Of a stretch of 17,641 nt of DNA, positions 8,069 to 15,272 are shown in pieces. Source of the stretch: JBEBGV01 sp040081265 (lineage in GTDB: Bacteria > Acidobacteriota > Vicinamibacteria > Vicinamibacterales > UBA2999); assembly GCA_040081265.1 (NCBI GenBank), contig JBEBGV010000086.1, positions 1 through 17,641 on the forward strand, read 5' to 3'. The stretch's first letter is position 1. Every line of letters starts with the position of its first letter. The notes under the pieces are model-generated. The model was given only the letters and a program-made list of their open reading frames with translations, made no database searches and had not been told where the DNA came from. Position numbers and translations under genes: made by a program.

Positions 8069-9021
8069 GTGACGCGTACCGCGTGCCGGCGATCCAGGTG
8101 ACGGGCCTCTCGAAATCGTTTGGCTCGACGATCGCCCTGGACGCCTTGTCGCTCGACATCGGTCGGGGTGAACTGTTCGGCCTCATCGGGCCAGATGGCG
8201 CCGGCAAGACCACGCTCATTCGGATACTCGTGACACTTCTCAGGCCAGACGCCGGGCAGGCCATCGTGCTCGGCCGAGATGTCGTGTCGCGCTTCCGTGA
8301 GCTTCGTAATCTGGTCGGCTACATGCCGGGCCGCTTCTCGCTCTATCCCGATCTCAGCGTGGCGGAGAACCTGCGCTTCTTCGCGTCCGTATTCGGGACC
8401 TCGGTTGAGGCTGAGATGGCCAACATTGCCGCCATCTATCGCCAGATCGAGCCCTTTGCCACCCGACGAGCCAGGGATCTGTCGGGCGGCATGAAGCAGA
8501 AGCTCGCGCTCTGCTGCGCGCTTGTCCATCGACCGGAGATTCTGTTTCTGGACGAGCCCACCACCGGCGTCGACGCGGTCTCGCGGCGCGAGTTCTGGGA
8601 CCTGCTGGGTGAGCTGCGCCAGGGCGGGCTGACGGTGTTCGTCTCGACGCCCTACATGGACGAGGCGACGCGGTGCGACCGCGTGGCACTGATTCACGGC
8701 GGACGTCTCCTGGCCGTCGACGCACCTGCGGCGATCATTGCCACCTTCGACCGGCCGCTCATTGGTGTACGGGCGGCAGCACGCTATCGCCTGCTGCAGA
8801 CGCTTCGCACGTTTCCCACGCACCGCACCGTCCAGCCGTTCGGAGAGACGCTGCACTACACCGACCGCCGCGACGACGTTGACTCCGCGCGACTGCAGCA
8901 GGAGCTGGCCGGCTTCCTCCACCAGCACCAGTTCGACGATGTGTGGGTGGGGCCGGTGACACCGACCGTTGAAGACGTGTTCATGGAGCGCATGGGGAAG
9001 GCTCAGGGGGCAACGCCGTGA
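8065..9021 (+). CDS. ABC transporter ATPase, YbhF N-half-like, with degenerate Q- and H-loops
   Basis: A 318-residue nucleotide-binding subunit. Present: Walker A GPDGAGKTT (42-50), intact signature LSGGMKQ (139-145), Walker B LFLDEP (160-165) and D-loop GVD. Unusual: the Q-loop position reads YMPGRFSLY with Gly89 where Gln is normal, and the switch (H-loop) position reads STPYMDEA with Pro196 where His is normal. A C-terminal extension of about 100 residues follows the ATPase fold. In E. coli YbhF two such domains are fused in one chain; here they are separate genes joined by a GTGA overlap (9018-9021). Missing Q and H suggests that this subunit's own ATP site hydrolyses poorly or not at all, while its LSGG can complete the site of the second ATPase. 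Confidence 0.93.
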   Translation: MSDAYRVPAIQVTGLSKSFGSTIALDALSLDIGRGELFGLIGPDGAGKTTLIRILVTLLRPDAGQAIVLGRDVVSRFRELRNLVGYMPGRFSLYPDLSVAENLRFFASVFGTSVEAEMANIAAIYRQIEPFATRRARDLSGGMKQKLALCCALVHRPEILFLDEPTTGVDAVSRREFWDLLGELRQGGLTVFVSTPYMDEATRCDRVALIHGGRLLAVDAPAAIIATFDRPLIGVRAAARYRLLQTLRTFPTHRTVQPFGETLHYTDRRDDVDSARLQQELAGFLHQHQFDDVWVGPVTPTVEDVFMERMGKAQGATP

Positions 9022-9776
9022 GCGCGGCGGCAATCGCTGTGCGCGATCTGACGCGAACGTTCGGGACGTTCACCGCCGTCAACCACGTGAGCTTCGAGGT
9101 GCATCCAGGCGAGGTGTTCGGGTTCCTCGGCGCCAACGGAGCGGGCAAGACCACCGCGATCCGCATGCTGACCGGGCTGCTTGCCCCGACCAGCGGCTCG
9201 GCGGTCGTGGCCGGCTACGACGTGGCGCGTGACACCGACGCACTCAAGCAGGTGATCGGCTACATGAGCCAGCGCTTCTCGCTGTACGAAGACCTGACGC
9301 CACGTGAGAACGTCCGGCTCTACGGCGGCATCTACGGTCTCAGCCTTGGTGAGATTCGGACGCGCAGCGACCAGATGATGGAGCGGCTCGGCCTGCAGGC
9401 GGTGGCGAAGCGACGCGTCAGCGAACTGCCCTTCGGATGGCGCCAGAAGCTGGCGTTCTCGATCGCCCTCCTGCACGAGCCGCGCGTCGTCTTCCTTGAC
9501 GAGCCGACAAGCGGCGTCGATCCCGTAACGAGGCGCCAGTTCTGGGAGCTGATCTACGAAGCCGCCAGCCGTGGCATCACCGTGCTGGTCACGACGCACT
9601 ACATGGACGAGGCGGAGTACTGCGACCGCCTCAGCATCATGGTTGACGGGCGCATCGGCGCCATCGGCACAACGCAGTCTCTGAAGAGAGAGTTCGACGT
9701 CGCCACCATCGACGATCTGTTCGTGAAGCTGGTGCGCCCCGGTGCCAGCGTCCCCTCAGCGGGAGCGCCGGCGTGA
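9018..9776 (+). CDS. ABC transporter ATPase, YbhF C-half-like, with altered signature motif
   Basis: A 252-residue nucleotide-binding subunit starting at GTG 9018 inside the stop of the previous gene. Walker A GANGAGKTT (38-46), Q-loop Gln85 (GYMSQRFSLY), Walker B VFLDEP (158-163) and switch His194 (TTHYMDEA) are all intact, so its own catalytic face is competent. The signature motif is not LSGGQ but LPFGWRQ (137-143). That deviation is the mirror image of the first ATPase, which has a good signature and a poor catalytic face. The two are therefore expected to work as a heterodimer on the two following permeases. The 3' end overlaps the first permease gene by four bases (GTGA). Confidence 0.94.
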   Translation: MSAAAIAVRDLTRTFGTFTAVNHVSFEVHPGEVFGFLGANGAGKTTAIRMLTGLLAPTSGSAVVAGYDVARDTDALKQVIGYMSQRFSLYEDLTPRENVRLYGGIYGLSLGEIRTRSDQMMERLGLQAVAKRRVSELPFGWRQKLAFSIALLHEPRVVFLDEPTSGVDPVTRRQFWELIYEAASRGITVLVTTHYMDEAEYCDRLSIMVDGRIGAIGTTQSLKREFDVATIDDLFVKLVRPGASVPSAGAPA

Positions 9777-10879
9777 GCGCGCTCCGGGGGCTGCTGGTGA
9801 AGGAGACGTTTCACATCCTTCGCGATCGGCGCACGCTGCTCGTCCTGCTGGCGCTCCCGGTGGTGCAGGTGGTGCTCTTTGGCTACGCCATCCGCACCGA
9901 CGTCAACTCAGTCCGTCTCGCCATCGTCGATCCGTCGCCGGACGCCGTGACGATGAACCTGCGGAATCGCTTTGCCGGTACGGGAGTCTTCGAGGTGGTC
10001 GCGGATGTCAGGCGTCTGGCCGACGTCGAGCCGTTGTTTCAGACCGGCGCCGCACAGGTGGCGCTGGTGTTTGACGAGACGTTCGCCGAAGACGTGCGGC
10101 GTGGGGGGACTGCGCATCTGCAGGTCATCACCGACGCGACCGACCCGAACAGCGGCGGCCTGCTGCAGGCGTATACGCAGGCGCTCATCGACGACTACCG
10201 ACGCAGCCTCACGCCACCGGCCTCCCGCATCGTCATCGTGCCGCAGGTGCAGATGCGGTTCAATCCGACCCGCGCCAGCTCGAACCTCTTTGTTCCCGGC
10301 CTGATGGCGTTCGTCCTGACGATCGTGTCCGCGCTGATGACCGCCATCTCGCTCACACGCGAGAAAGAAACCGGGACGATGGAAGCGCTGCTGGTGTCAC
10401 CGCTGCGTCCGTGGGAAATCATCGTGGGCAAGGTGACGCCGTACCTGGTGATTGGGTTTGTTGGCGCGCTCGGCATCCTGGTCGAGGCACGGCTGGTGTT
10501 CGGGGTGCCGACGCGGGGAAGCGTGATGCTGCTGCTGGCCGAGGTGCTGCTCTACATTCTCGTGTCGCTGAGCTTCGGCGTGCTCGTCTCCGCTCGAACC
10601 TCGTCACAGCGTGTCGCGATGATGGCGGCCATGCTGACGACGATGCTTCCGAACATCCTGTTGTCAGGCTTCATTTTTCCGCTCGAGAGCATGCCGCAGC
10701 CGCTGCAGATCATGTCCAACATCGTGGCGGGGCGATGGTTCGTGACGATCCTCCGGAGCATCATGCTCAAGGGCGCCGGAATCGAACTGCTCTGGCGCGA
10801 GACGCTCATCCTGGGCGTGATGGCAGCGGTGCTGCTCGTGGCGAGCACGCGTTCGCTGCGCGAACGGCTGGACCTCTGA
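9773..10879 (+). CDS. ABC-2 type permease (YbhS/YbhR-like), first of pair
   Basis: A 368-residue inner-membrane permease. TM1 (about 21-40) is followed by a large periplasmic domain (about 41-170), then five further hydrophobic segments at about 172-194, 221-245, 250-273, 281-303 and 343-358. The cytoplasmic motif EKETGTMEALLVSP (197-210), conserved in ABC-2 permeases, marks the loop contacting the ATPases. It starts at GTG 9773, overlapping the ATPase stop. Its stop shares one base with the next permease's ATG (TGATG at 10877-10881). It should form a heterodimeric channel with that protein. In E. coli the related YbhFSR system has been linked to drug and cation efflux; the substrate here is unknown. 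Confidence 0.93.
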   Translation: MSALRGLLVKETFHILRDRRTLLVLLALPVVQVVLFGYAIRTDVNSVRLAIVDPSPDAVTMNLRNRFAGTGVFEVVADVRRLADVEPLFQTGAAQVALVFDETFAEDVRRGGTAHLQVITDATDPNSGGLLQAYTQALIDDYRRSLTPPASRIVIVPQVQMRFNPTRASSNLFVPGLMAFVLTIVSALMTAISLTREKETGTMEALLVSPLRPWEIIVGKVTPYLVIGFVGALGILVEARLVFGVPTRGSVMLLLAEVLLYILVSLSFGVLVSARTSSQRVAMMAAMLTTMLPNILLSGFIFPLESMPQPLQIMSNIVAGRWFVTILRSIMLKGAGIELLWRETLILGVMAAVLLVASTRSLRERLDL

Positions 10880-12006
10880 TGCGAGCCGTCCTGTTTCTCG
10901 CCCAGGCCGAGGTGCTGCACGTGATTCGCGACCGCGCGATGCTCGTGCAGGTGTTGCTCGTGCCGGTGATCCAGTTGCTGGTGCTCGGCAACGCCGCGAC
11001 CTTCCAGCTACGCAACACGCCGACCTACGTGGTGGACCTCGATCAGAGCGAGGCGTCGCGCAGCCTCGTCAGTCACCTCGCTGGTTCGGGGCACTTCCGC
11101 CTGATCGGCGGTGAGCCGTCGCTCGAACGCGCCAGCCAGGCCCTGCTCAGCGGCGACGCCACCCTCACCGTGATCGTTCCGCAGGACTTCGAGCGTGATC
11201 TGGTGACCAGGCGGCGGGCCAGCGTGGCGCTGACTGTGGACGCGGTGCGCGGGTCGTCGGCCGGCATTGTGCAGGCCTACGCCTCGCGGGTGATAGCCGC
11301 GTTCGCCGACGAGCGGGCCGCGATGCATCCAGCTGCGGGCGCCGGTCTGGCGGGTGCCGGGGCGCGTGTCGACGTGCAGACGCGCAGCCGCTACAACCCG
11401 ACGCTCAACTATCCGCACTACATGGTGCCTGGCATCCTCGTGGCGCTGGTGACGATGATCGCGACGCTGCTGACGGCGCAGAACATCGCGCGCGAGAAGG
11501 AACTGGGCACCCTCGATCAGCTCAACGTCACGCCCATCACCCGCGGGCAGTTCATCGCCGGGAAGCTCCTTCCGTTCTGGGTGCTGGGCCTGGTCGAACT
11601 GACGATGGGGCTGCTGGCGGCGAAGCTCGTCTTCGACATCCCCATCCGTGGCAGCCTGGTACTCCTGCTGCTGGTTGCCGGGGTCTACCTCGTCGTGGCC
11701 CTTGGGATTGGCCTGCTGATCTCGACCAGGGTCGAGACCCAGCAGCAGGCGATGTTCATCGCCTTCTTCATCGTGAACATCTACCTGCTGATGAGCGGGC
11801 TGTTCACGCCCATCGACAGCATGGCGCCGTGGATGCAGGAAGTGTCGGTGGTCAATCCGGTCCGGCACTTCGTGGCGATTTCACGGGCCATTCTGGTGAA
11901 AGGGGCCGGTTTCAGTGAGATCGTCCGACCCCTTGGACTGTTGAGCTTATTTGCGGTGGTCGCCCTGGGTGTGGCGGTCCAGCAGTACCGGAAGCGGACC
12001 TCCTAA
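10879..12006 (+). CDS. ABC-2 type permease (YbhR/YbhS-like), second of pair
   Basis: A 375-residue inner-membrane permease with the same plan as its neighbour: TM1 about 22-40, a periplasmic domain about 41-178 and five more hydrophobic segments at about 182-204, 230-252, 258-282, 291-310 and 348-366. The motif REKELGTLDQLNVTP (205-219) corresponds to the ATPase-contact loop of the first permease. ATG 10879 was chosen because it overlaps the previous stop and gives a family-typical N-terminus. The same frame stays open upstream to 10411, but that part is a shadow of the first permease. It is the last gene of the seven-gene operon. No intrinsic terminator is visible right after the stop. Confidence 0.93.
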   Translation: MRAVLFLAQAEVLHVIRDRAMLVQVLLVPVIQLLVLGNAATFQLRNTPTYVVDLDQSEASRSLVSHLAGSGHFRLIGGEPSLERASQALLSGDATLTVIVPQDFERDLVTRRRASVALTVDAVRGSSAGIVQAYASRVIAAFADERAAMHPAAGAGLAGAGARVDVQTRSRYNPTLNYPHYMVPGILVALVTMIATLLTAQNIAREKELGTLDQLNVTPITRGQFIAGKLLPFWVLGLVELTMGLLAAKLVFDIPIRGSLVLLLLVAGVYLVVALGIGLLISTRVETQQQAMFIAFFIVNIYLLMSGLFTPIDSMAPWMQEVSVVNPVRHFVAISRAILVKGAGFSEIVRPLGLLSLFAVVALGVAVQQYRKRTS

Positions 12007-12045
12007 TTAGGTCTGCTGCCTCAACAATGGGAATCGTGGGACAAT

Positions 12046-12061
12046 TGGCTATATCTTGCAG
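12046..12061 (+). promoter_or_regulatory. NrdR-box-like site 1 upstream of nrdJ
   Basis: TGGCTATATCTTGCAG matches the core of the NrdR consensus (aCaCwAtATaTwGtGt): C-T-A-T-A-T-x-T-T-G is in register, while the outer bases are weaker (about 9 of 16). It is 32 bp (start to start) from a second, better box. NrdR represses ribonucleotide reductase genes when nucleotide pools are high and normally binds paired boxes on the same helix face. Confidence 0.55.
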
Positions 12062-12077
12062 GTGCCCGAAAGAACGG

Positions 12078-12093
12078 GCGCAATATGTTGTGG
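12078..12093 (+). promoter_or_regulatory. NrdR-box-like site 2 upstream of nrdJ
   Basis: GCGCAATATGTTGTGG matches about 12 of 16 positions of the NrdR consensus, including CAATAT-x-TTGTG. The gap to box 1 is 16 bp, the spacing known for paired NrdR boxes. It ends eight bases before the TTGACA of the likely nrdJ promoter. A short inverted repeat (GCCCG 12064-12068, CGGGC 12075-12079) sits between the boxes. Confidence 0.65.
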
Positions 12094-12101
12094 TTTTGCC
12101 C

Positions 12102-12130
12102 TTGACAAGCCAAAGTGCGCAGCGCACTAT
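12102..12130 (+). promoter_or_regulatory. Likely sigma-70-type promoter of nrdJ with a palindrome in its spacer
   Basis: A perfect -35 hexamer TTGACA (12102-12107) is followed after 17 bases by CACTAT (12125-12130), a weak -10. The spacer and -10 contain the perfect 7-1-7 palindrome AGTGCGC-A-GCGCACT (12114-12128), where a bound dimer would block RNA polymerase. Transcription would begin near 12137 and give a leader of about 150 bases before the nrdJ start. Confidence 0.5.
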
Positions 12131-12231
12131 GGCCCGTCGCTCCAACGGGATCGGGCGAGAATGTTCCCAGCATTCTGAGCCTCCGGTTCCATCGAAGTCC
12201 CGGGCGTACAACACAACTTATTAGATAGATC

Positions 12232-12262
12232 AGGACGCCCTTTCAGGGGTGAAGGGTGTCCT
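12232..12262 (+). promoter_or_regulatory. Stable leader hairpin upstream of nrdJ ribosome site
   Basis: AGGACGCCCTT (12232-12242) pairs with AAGGGTGTCCT (12252-12262) through 11 pairs including one G-U, with a 9-nt loop. It ends 14 bases before the GGAGG ribosome site (12277-12281). There is no T-run after it, so it is not a terminator. A second, weaker hairpin (AGAATG 12158-12163 with CATTCT 12171-12176) lies upstream. A cobalamin riboswitch would be attractive before a B12-dependent enzyme, but I see no B12-box core. Confidence 0.4.
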
Positions 12263-12286
12263 ATTCGTTGAATTTCGGAGGAATGC

Positions 12287-15154
12287 ATGGAAAGAGGTCC
12301 CGCCCGTGAAGCTGCCCCCGCCGGTCAACAGGCGTCTGCCCAAACGGGCACGCCTGAAACGACGACCAGAACGCGGAAGGCCGCAGAAACCAGAACACCG
12401 ACGGTAACCGGGCTGGATTTTCCGCGCTACTTCACCTTACCTGGCATTGACCCGTTCGACGAGGTCACCTGGGAGCTTCGCGATGCCATCATCGGCAACG
12501 AGAAGGGCAAGGTTGTCTTCGAACAGCGCGACGTCGAGATTCCGAAGTCCTGGTCGCAGCAGGCGACCAACATCGTTGTCTCCAAGTACTTCCGCGGACA
12601 GATGGGTGCCCCTGAGCGTGAGCGCAGCGTCAAGCAGCTCATCGGTCGTGTGGTGGACACCATCACCCGCTGGGCGAAGGAACAGAACTACTTCGCCAAC
12701 GATGCCTCTCTCGAGGCCTTCAGCCACGAGCTGAAGCACCTGCTTGTCTACCAGAAGGCGGCCTTCAACAGCCCGGTCTGGTTCAACTGCGGGTTCGAGG
12801 CGGCTCCCCAGTGCTCGGCGTGCTTCATCAATGCGGTGAAGGACACGATGGACTCGATCCTCACCCTGGCCAAGACCGAGGGCATGCTGTTCAAGTTCGG
12901 ATCCGGCACGGGCAGCAACCTGTCGTCGATCCGTTCGTCGCGCGAGTTGCTCGCCGGCGGTGGCACGGCCAGCGGCCCGGTGTCGTTCATGAAGGGCTAC
13001 GACGCGTTTGCCGGCGTGATCAAGTCGGGCGGCAAGACGCGCCGCGCCGCCAAGATGGTCATCCTCAACGCTGAGCACCCGGACATCGAAGAATTCATCA
13101 ACTGCAAGGTTGAAGAAGAGAAGAAGGCCTGGGCACTCATCGACGCCGGTTACGACGGCTCGTTCACGGGCGTGGCGTACGGGTCGGTGTTCTTCCAGAA
13201 CTCCAACAACAGCGTCCGCGTCACCGACGACTTCATGCGCGCCGTGCTCGACGATGGCGAATGGCACACGAAGGCGGTCCGGGACGGCGCGGTGATGGAC
13301 ACCTACAAGGCGCGTGATCTGATGCGCCAGATTGCCGAAGGCACGTGGGTGTGCGGTGACCCCGGCATGCAGTTTGATACGACCGTCAACGAGTGGCACA
13401 CCTGCCCCGGGACCGATCGCATCAACGCCAGCAACCCGTGCTCGGAGTACATGTTCCTGGACGACTCGGCGTGCAACCTGGCGTCGATCAACCTGATGAA
13501 GTTCGTGAAAGAAGACGGCGAGCTGGACGTCGCCGGGTTCAAGGCTGCCTGCCGCACGCTCATCACGGCGCAGGAAATCATCGTTCCGAACTCGAGCTAT
13601 CCGACCAAGGCGATCGAGCGGAACTCGAACGACTACCGTCCGCTTGGCCTGGGGTACGCCAACGTCGGGGCGCTGCTGATGTCGCGCGGCCTGCCGTATG
13701 ACAGCGACGAGGGTCGCGCCTACGCAGCGGCGATTACCGCCGTGATGACCGGTGAGGCGTACGCGCAGTCGGCGCGCATCGCCCGCGACCACGGTGGCCC
13801 GTTTGCCGGCTATGAGAAGAACCGCGAGCCGTTCCTGCGGGTGATGCGCAAGCATCGCGACTCGGTGGGCGAGATCAACTCGAAGTTCGTTCCGGCGGAT
13901 CTGCTCGGCGCGGCCAGGCAGGCATGGGATGAGGCTGTCGAGCTCGGCGAGGATTTCGGCTACCGCAACGCGCAGGCCACCGTGCTCGCGCCGACCGGCA
14001 CCATTGGCTTCATGATGGACTGCGACACCACCGGCGTCGAACCGGACATCGCGCTCGTGAAGTACAAGAAGCTGGTTGGCGGCGGGCTGATGAAGATCGT
14101 CAACGGCACGGTGCCGATGGCGCTCACCAAGCTCGGGTACACGCAGCCCGAGGTCGAGGCGATCATCCACCACATCGATCAGAACGAGACGATCGAGGGT
14201 GCCCCGTTCCTCAAGGACGAGCACCTGCCGGTGTTCGACTGCGCGTTCAAGCCGGCCAACGGCGAGCGTTCGATTCAGTACATGGGCCACATCAAGATGA
14301 TGGGCGCCACGCAGCCGTTCATCTCGGGCGCGATCAGCAAGACCGTGAATGTGCCCCGCGAGGCCACGGTGGAAGACATCGAGAAGGCCTACATCGAGTC
14401 GTGGCGACTCGGCGCCAAGGCCATCTCGATCTACCGCGATGGCAGCAAGCGCACGCAGCCGCTCAATACGTCGAGGGCCGGTGTGGCCGATACGCGCAAC
14501 GCGGCTGGCCAGGTGGCCGCCGAAGTTCGCGAGGTGGTGAAGATCGTCGAGACGCCGCGCCGCCGGAAGCTGCCGGACGAGCGTCACGCGATCACCCACA
14601 AGTTCGACGTCGCCGGCCACGAGGGCTACATCACGGTCGGTCTCTTCGAAGACGGCACGCCGGGCGAGATCTTCCTGGTGATGGCCAAGGAAGGCTCGAC
14701 GATTTCGGGCTTCGCCGACGCGTTCGCGCAGGCGATTTCCTACGCACTGCAGTATGGGGTGCCGCTCCAGACGCTGGTCGACAAGTTCAGCCACTCGCGC
14801 TTCGAGCCGTCGGGGATGACCAAGAACCCCGAGGTGCGCTTCGCGAAGTCGATTGTTGACTACATCTTCCGGTGGATGGCGACCAAGTTCCTCTCGCCCG
14901 AAGCGCAGTTTCGCGCGGGTGTGAACGTGCGCGAGGATGCTGCGGTGGCGGCTCCGGTCGCCGAGCCGGTTCCGACGGCCGCGCCGATCGCGTCGCACGC
15001 GGCGGATGTCGGCAAGAAGGGCGGCGAATTCTCGCACGCCGCGATTCAGAACCAGGAAGACGCGCCGCCCTGCAGCACCTGCGGATCGATCATGATCCGC
15101 AGCGGCAGTTGCTACAAGTGCGCCAACTGCGGAACGACATCAGGCTGCGCCTGA
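12287..15154 (+). CDS. nrdJ: Adenosylcobalamin-dependent (class II) ribonucleoside reductase NrdJ
   Basis: A 955-residue vitamin-B12-dependent ribonucleotide reductase making deoxyribonucleotides for DNA synthesis without needing oxygen. ATG 12287 has a strong GGAGG five bases upstream. After a Thr/Ala-rich N-terminal tail of about 45 residues, the reductase barrel contains FNSPVWFNCG (160-169), redox Cys179 (CSACF), the finger-loop triad N383/C385/E387 (NPCSE) carrying the thiyl-radical cysteine, the second redox Cys396 (DSACNLAS) and the PTGTIG phosphate loop (569-574). A TSCPD domain spans about 762-845. An Ala/Pro/Val-rich linker (about 884-907) leads to a C-terminal zinc-ribbon-like tail with C929, C932, C942, C945, C948 and C954, expected to shuttle reducing equivalents. 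Length and order match the large NrdJ group. It is transcribed alone, with a terminator at 15240. Confidence 0.96.
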   Translation: MERGPAREAAPAGQQASAQTGTPETTTRTRKAAETRTPTVTGLDFPRYFTLPGIDPFDEVTWELRDAIIGNEKGKVVFEQRDVEIPKSWSQQATNIVVSKYFRGQMGAPERERSVKQLIGRVVDTITRWAKEQNYFANDASLEAFSHELKHLLVYQKAAFNSPVWFNCGFEAAPQCSACFINAVKDTMDSILTLAKTEGMLFKFGSGTGSNLSSIRSSRELLAGGGTASGPVSFMKGYDAFAGVIKSGGKTRRAAKMVILNAEHPDIEEFINCKVEEEKKAWALIDAGYDGSFTGVAYGSVFFQNSNNSVRVTDDFMRAVLDDGEWHTKAVRDGAVMDTYKARDLMRQIAEGTWVCGDPGMQFDTTVNEWHTCPGTDRINASNPCSEYMFLDDSACNLASINLMKFVKEDGELDVAGFKAACRTLITAQEIIVPNSSYPTKAIERNSNDYRPLGLGYANVGALLMSRGLPYDSDEGRAYAAAITAVMTGEAYAQSARIARDHGGPFAGYEKNREPFLRVMRKHRDSVGEINSKFVPADLLGAARQAWDEAVELGEDFGYRNAQATVLAPTGTIGFMMDCDTTGVEPDIALVKYKKLVGGGLMKIVNGTVPMALTKLGYTQPEVEAIIHHIDQNETIEGAPFLKDEHLPVFDCAFKPANGERSIQYMGHIKMMGATQPFISGAISKTVNVPREATVEDIEKAYIESWRLGAKAISIYRDGSKRTQPLNTSRAGVADTRNAAGQVAAEVREVVKIVETPRRRKLPDERHAITHKFDVAGHEGYITVGLFEDGTPGEIFLVMAKEGSTISGFADAFAQAISYALQYGVPLQTLVDKFSHSRFEPSGMTKNPEVRFAKSIVDYIFRWMATKFLSPEAQFRAGVNVREDAAVAAPVAEPVPTAAPIASHAADVGKKGGEFSHAAIQNQEDAPPCSTCGSIMIRSGSCYKCANCGTTSGCA

Positions 15155-15160
15155 TGTCGT
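15134..15160 (+). other. 12-bp hairpin spanning the nrdJ stop codon
   Basis: ACGACATCAGGC (15134-15145) and its exact complement GCCTGATGTCGT (15149-15160) leave only a TGC loop. The arms encode the last residues of NrdJ and the TGA stop (15152-15154). No T-tract follows. It could protect the mRNA 3' end or slow ribosomes at termination; this is inference. Confidence 0.5.
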
Positions 15161-15174
15161 CCTCGCCATCTGCT

Positions 15175-15195
15175 GGAACGGCTTAACGCCGTTCC
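15175..15195 (+). other. 8-bp hairpin between nrdJ and its terminator
   Basis: GGAACGGC (15175-15182) pairs with GCCGTTCC (15188-15195) around a TTAAC loop. It has no T-tract. It is the second of three hairpins in about 140 bases after nrdJ. Confidence 0.4.
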
Positions 15196-15237
15196 TTGGT
15201 AGCGGGTGTGCCCAGAGATTAGGGACTAAGGGTTAGG

Positions 15238-15272
15238 AAGAGGCGGGCCTTCACGGGCCCGCCTCTTTTCTT
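15238..15272 (+). terminator. Strong intrinsic terminator of nrdJ
   Basis: A 10-bp GC-rich stem, GAGGCGGGCC (15240-15249) with its complement (15256-15265), has a 6-nt loop TTCACG and is followed by TTTTCTT (15266-15272). The AA at 15238-15239 can extend the stem with the first T's. Confidence 0.9.

Noticed and set aside
10411..10878. Upstream extension of the second permease to give a 531-residue protein
   Set aside because: It is an out-of-frame reading of the first permease gene with low-complexity composition. The ATG at 10879 overlaps the previous stop and gives a normal family N-terminus.
12064..12079. GCCCG-N6-CGGGC as a terminator of the efflux operon
   Set aside because: The stem is only 5 bp with no T-tract, and it sits between the two NrdR-like boxes.
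12131..12286. Cobalamin riboswitch in the nrdJ leader
   Set aside because: The conserved B12-box and its surrounding core helices were not found; only generic hairpins are present.
12437..15037. 866-residue open frame on the minus strand opposite nrdJ
   Set aside because: It is a high-GC antisense shadow rich in Arg/His/Leu, with no recognisable domain, over a clearly real gene.
15175..15195. GCTTAAC in the hairpin after nrdJ as an attC core on the left of intI
   Set aside because: It fits RYYYAAC by chance. The hairpin is only 21 bases long, with no L boxes and no matching GTTRRRY partner.
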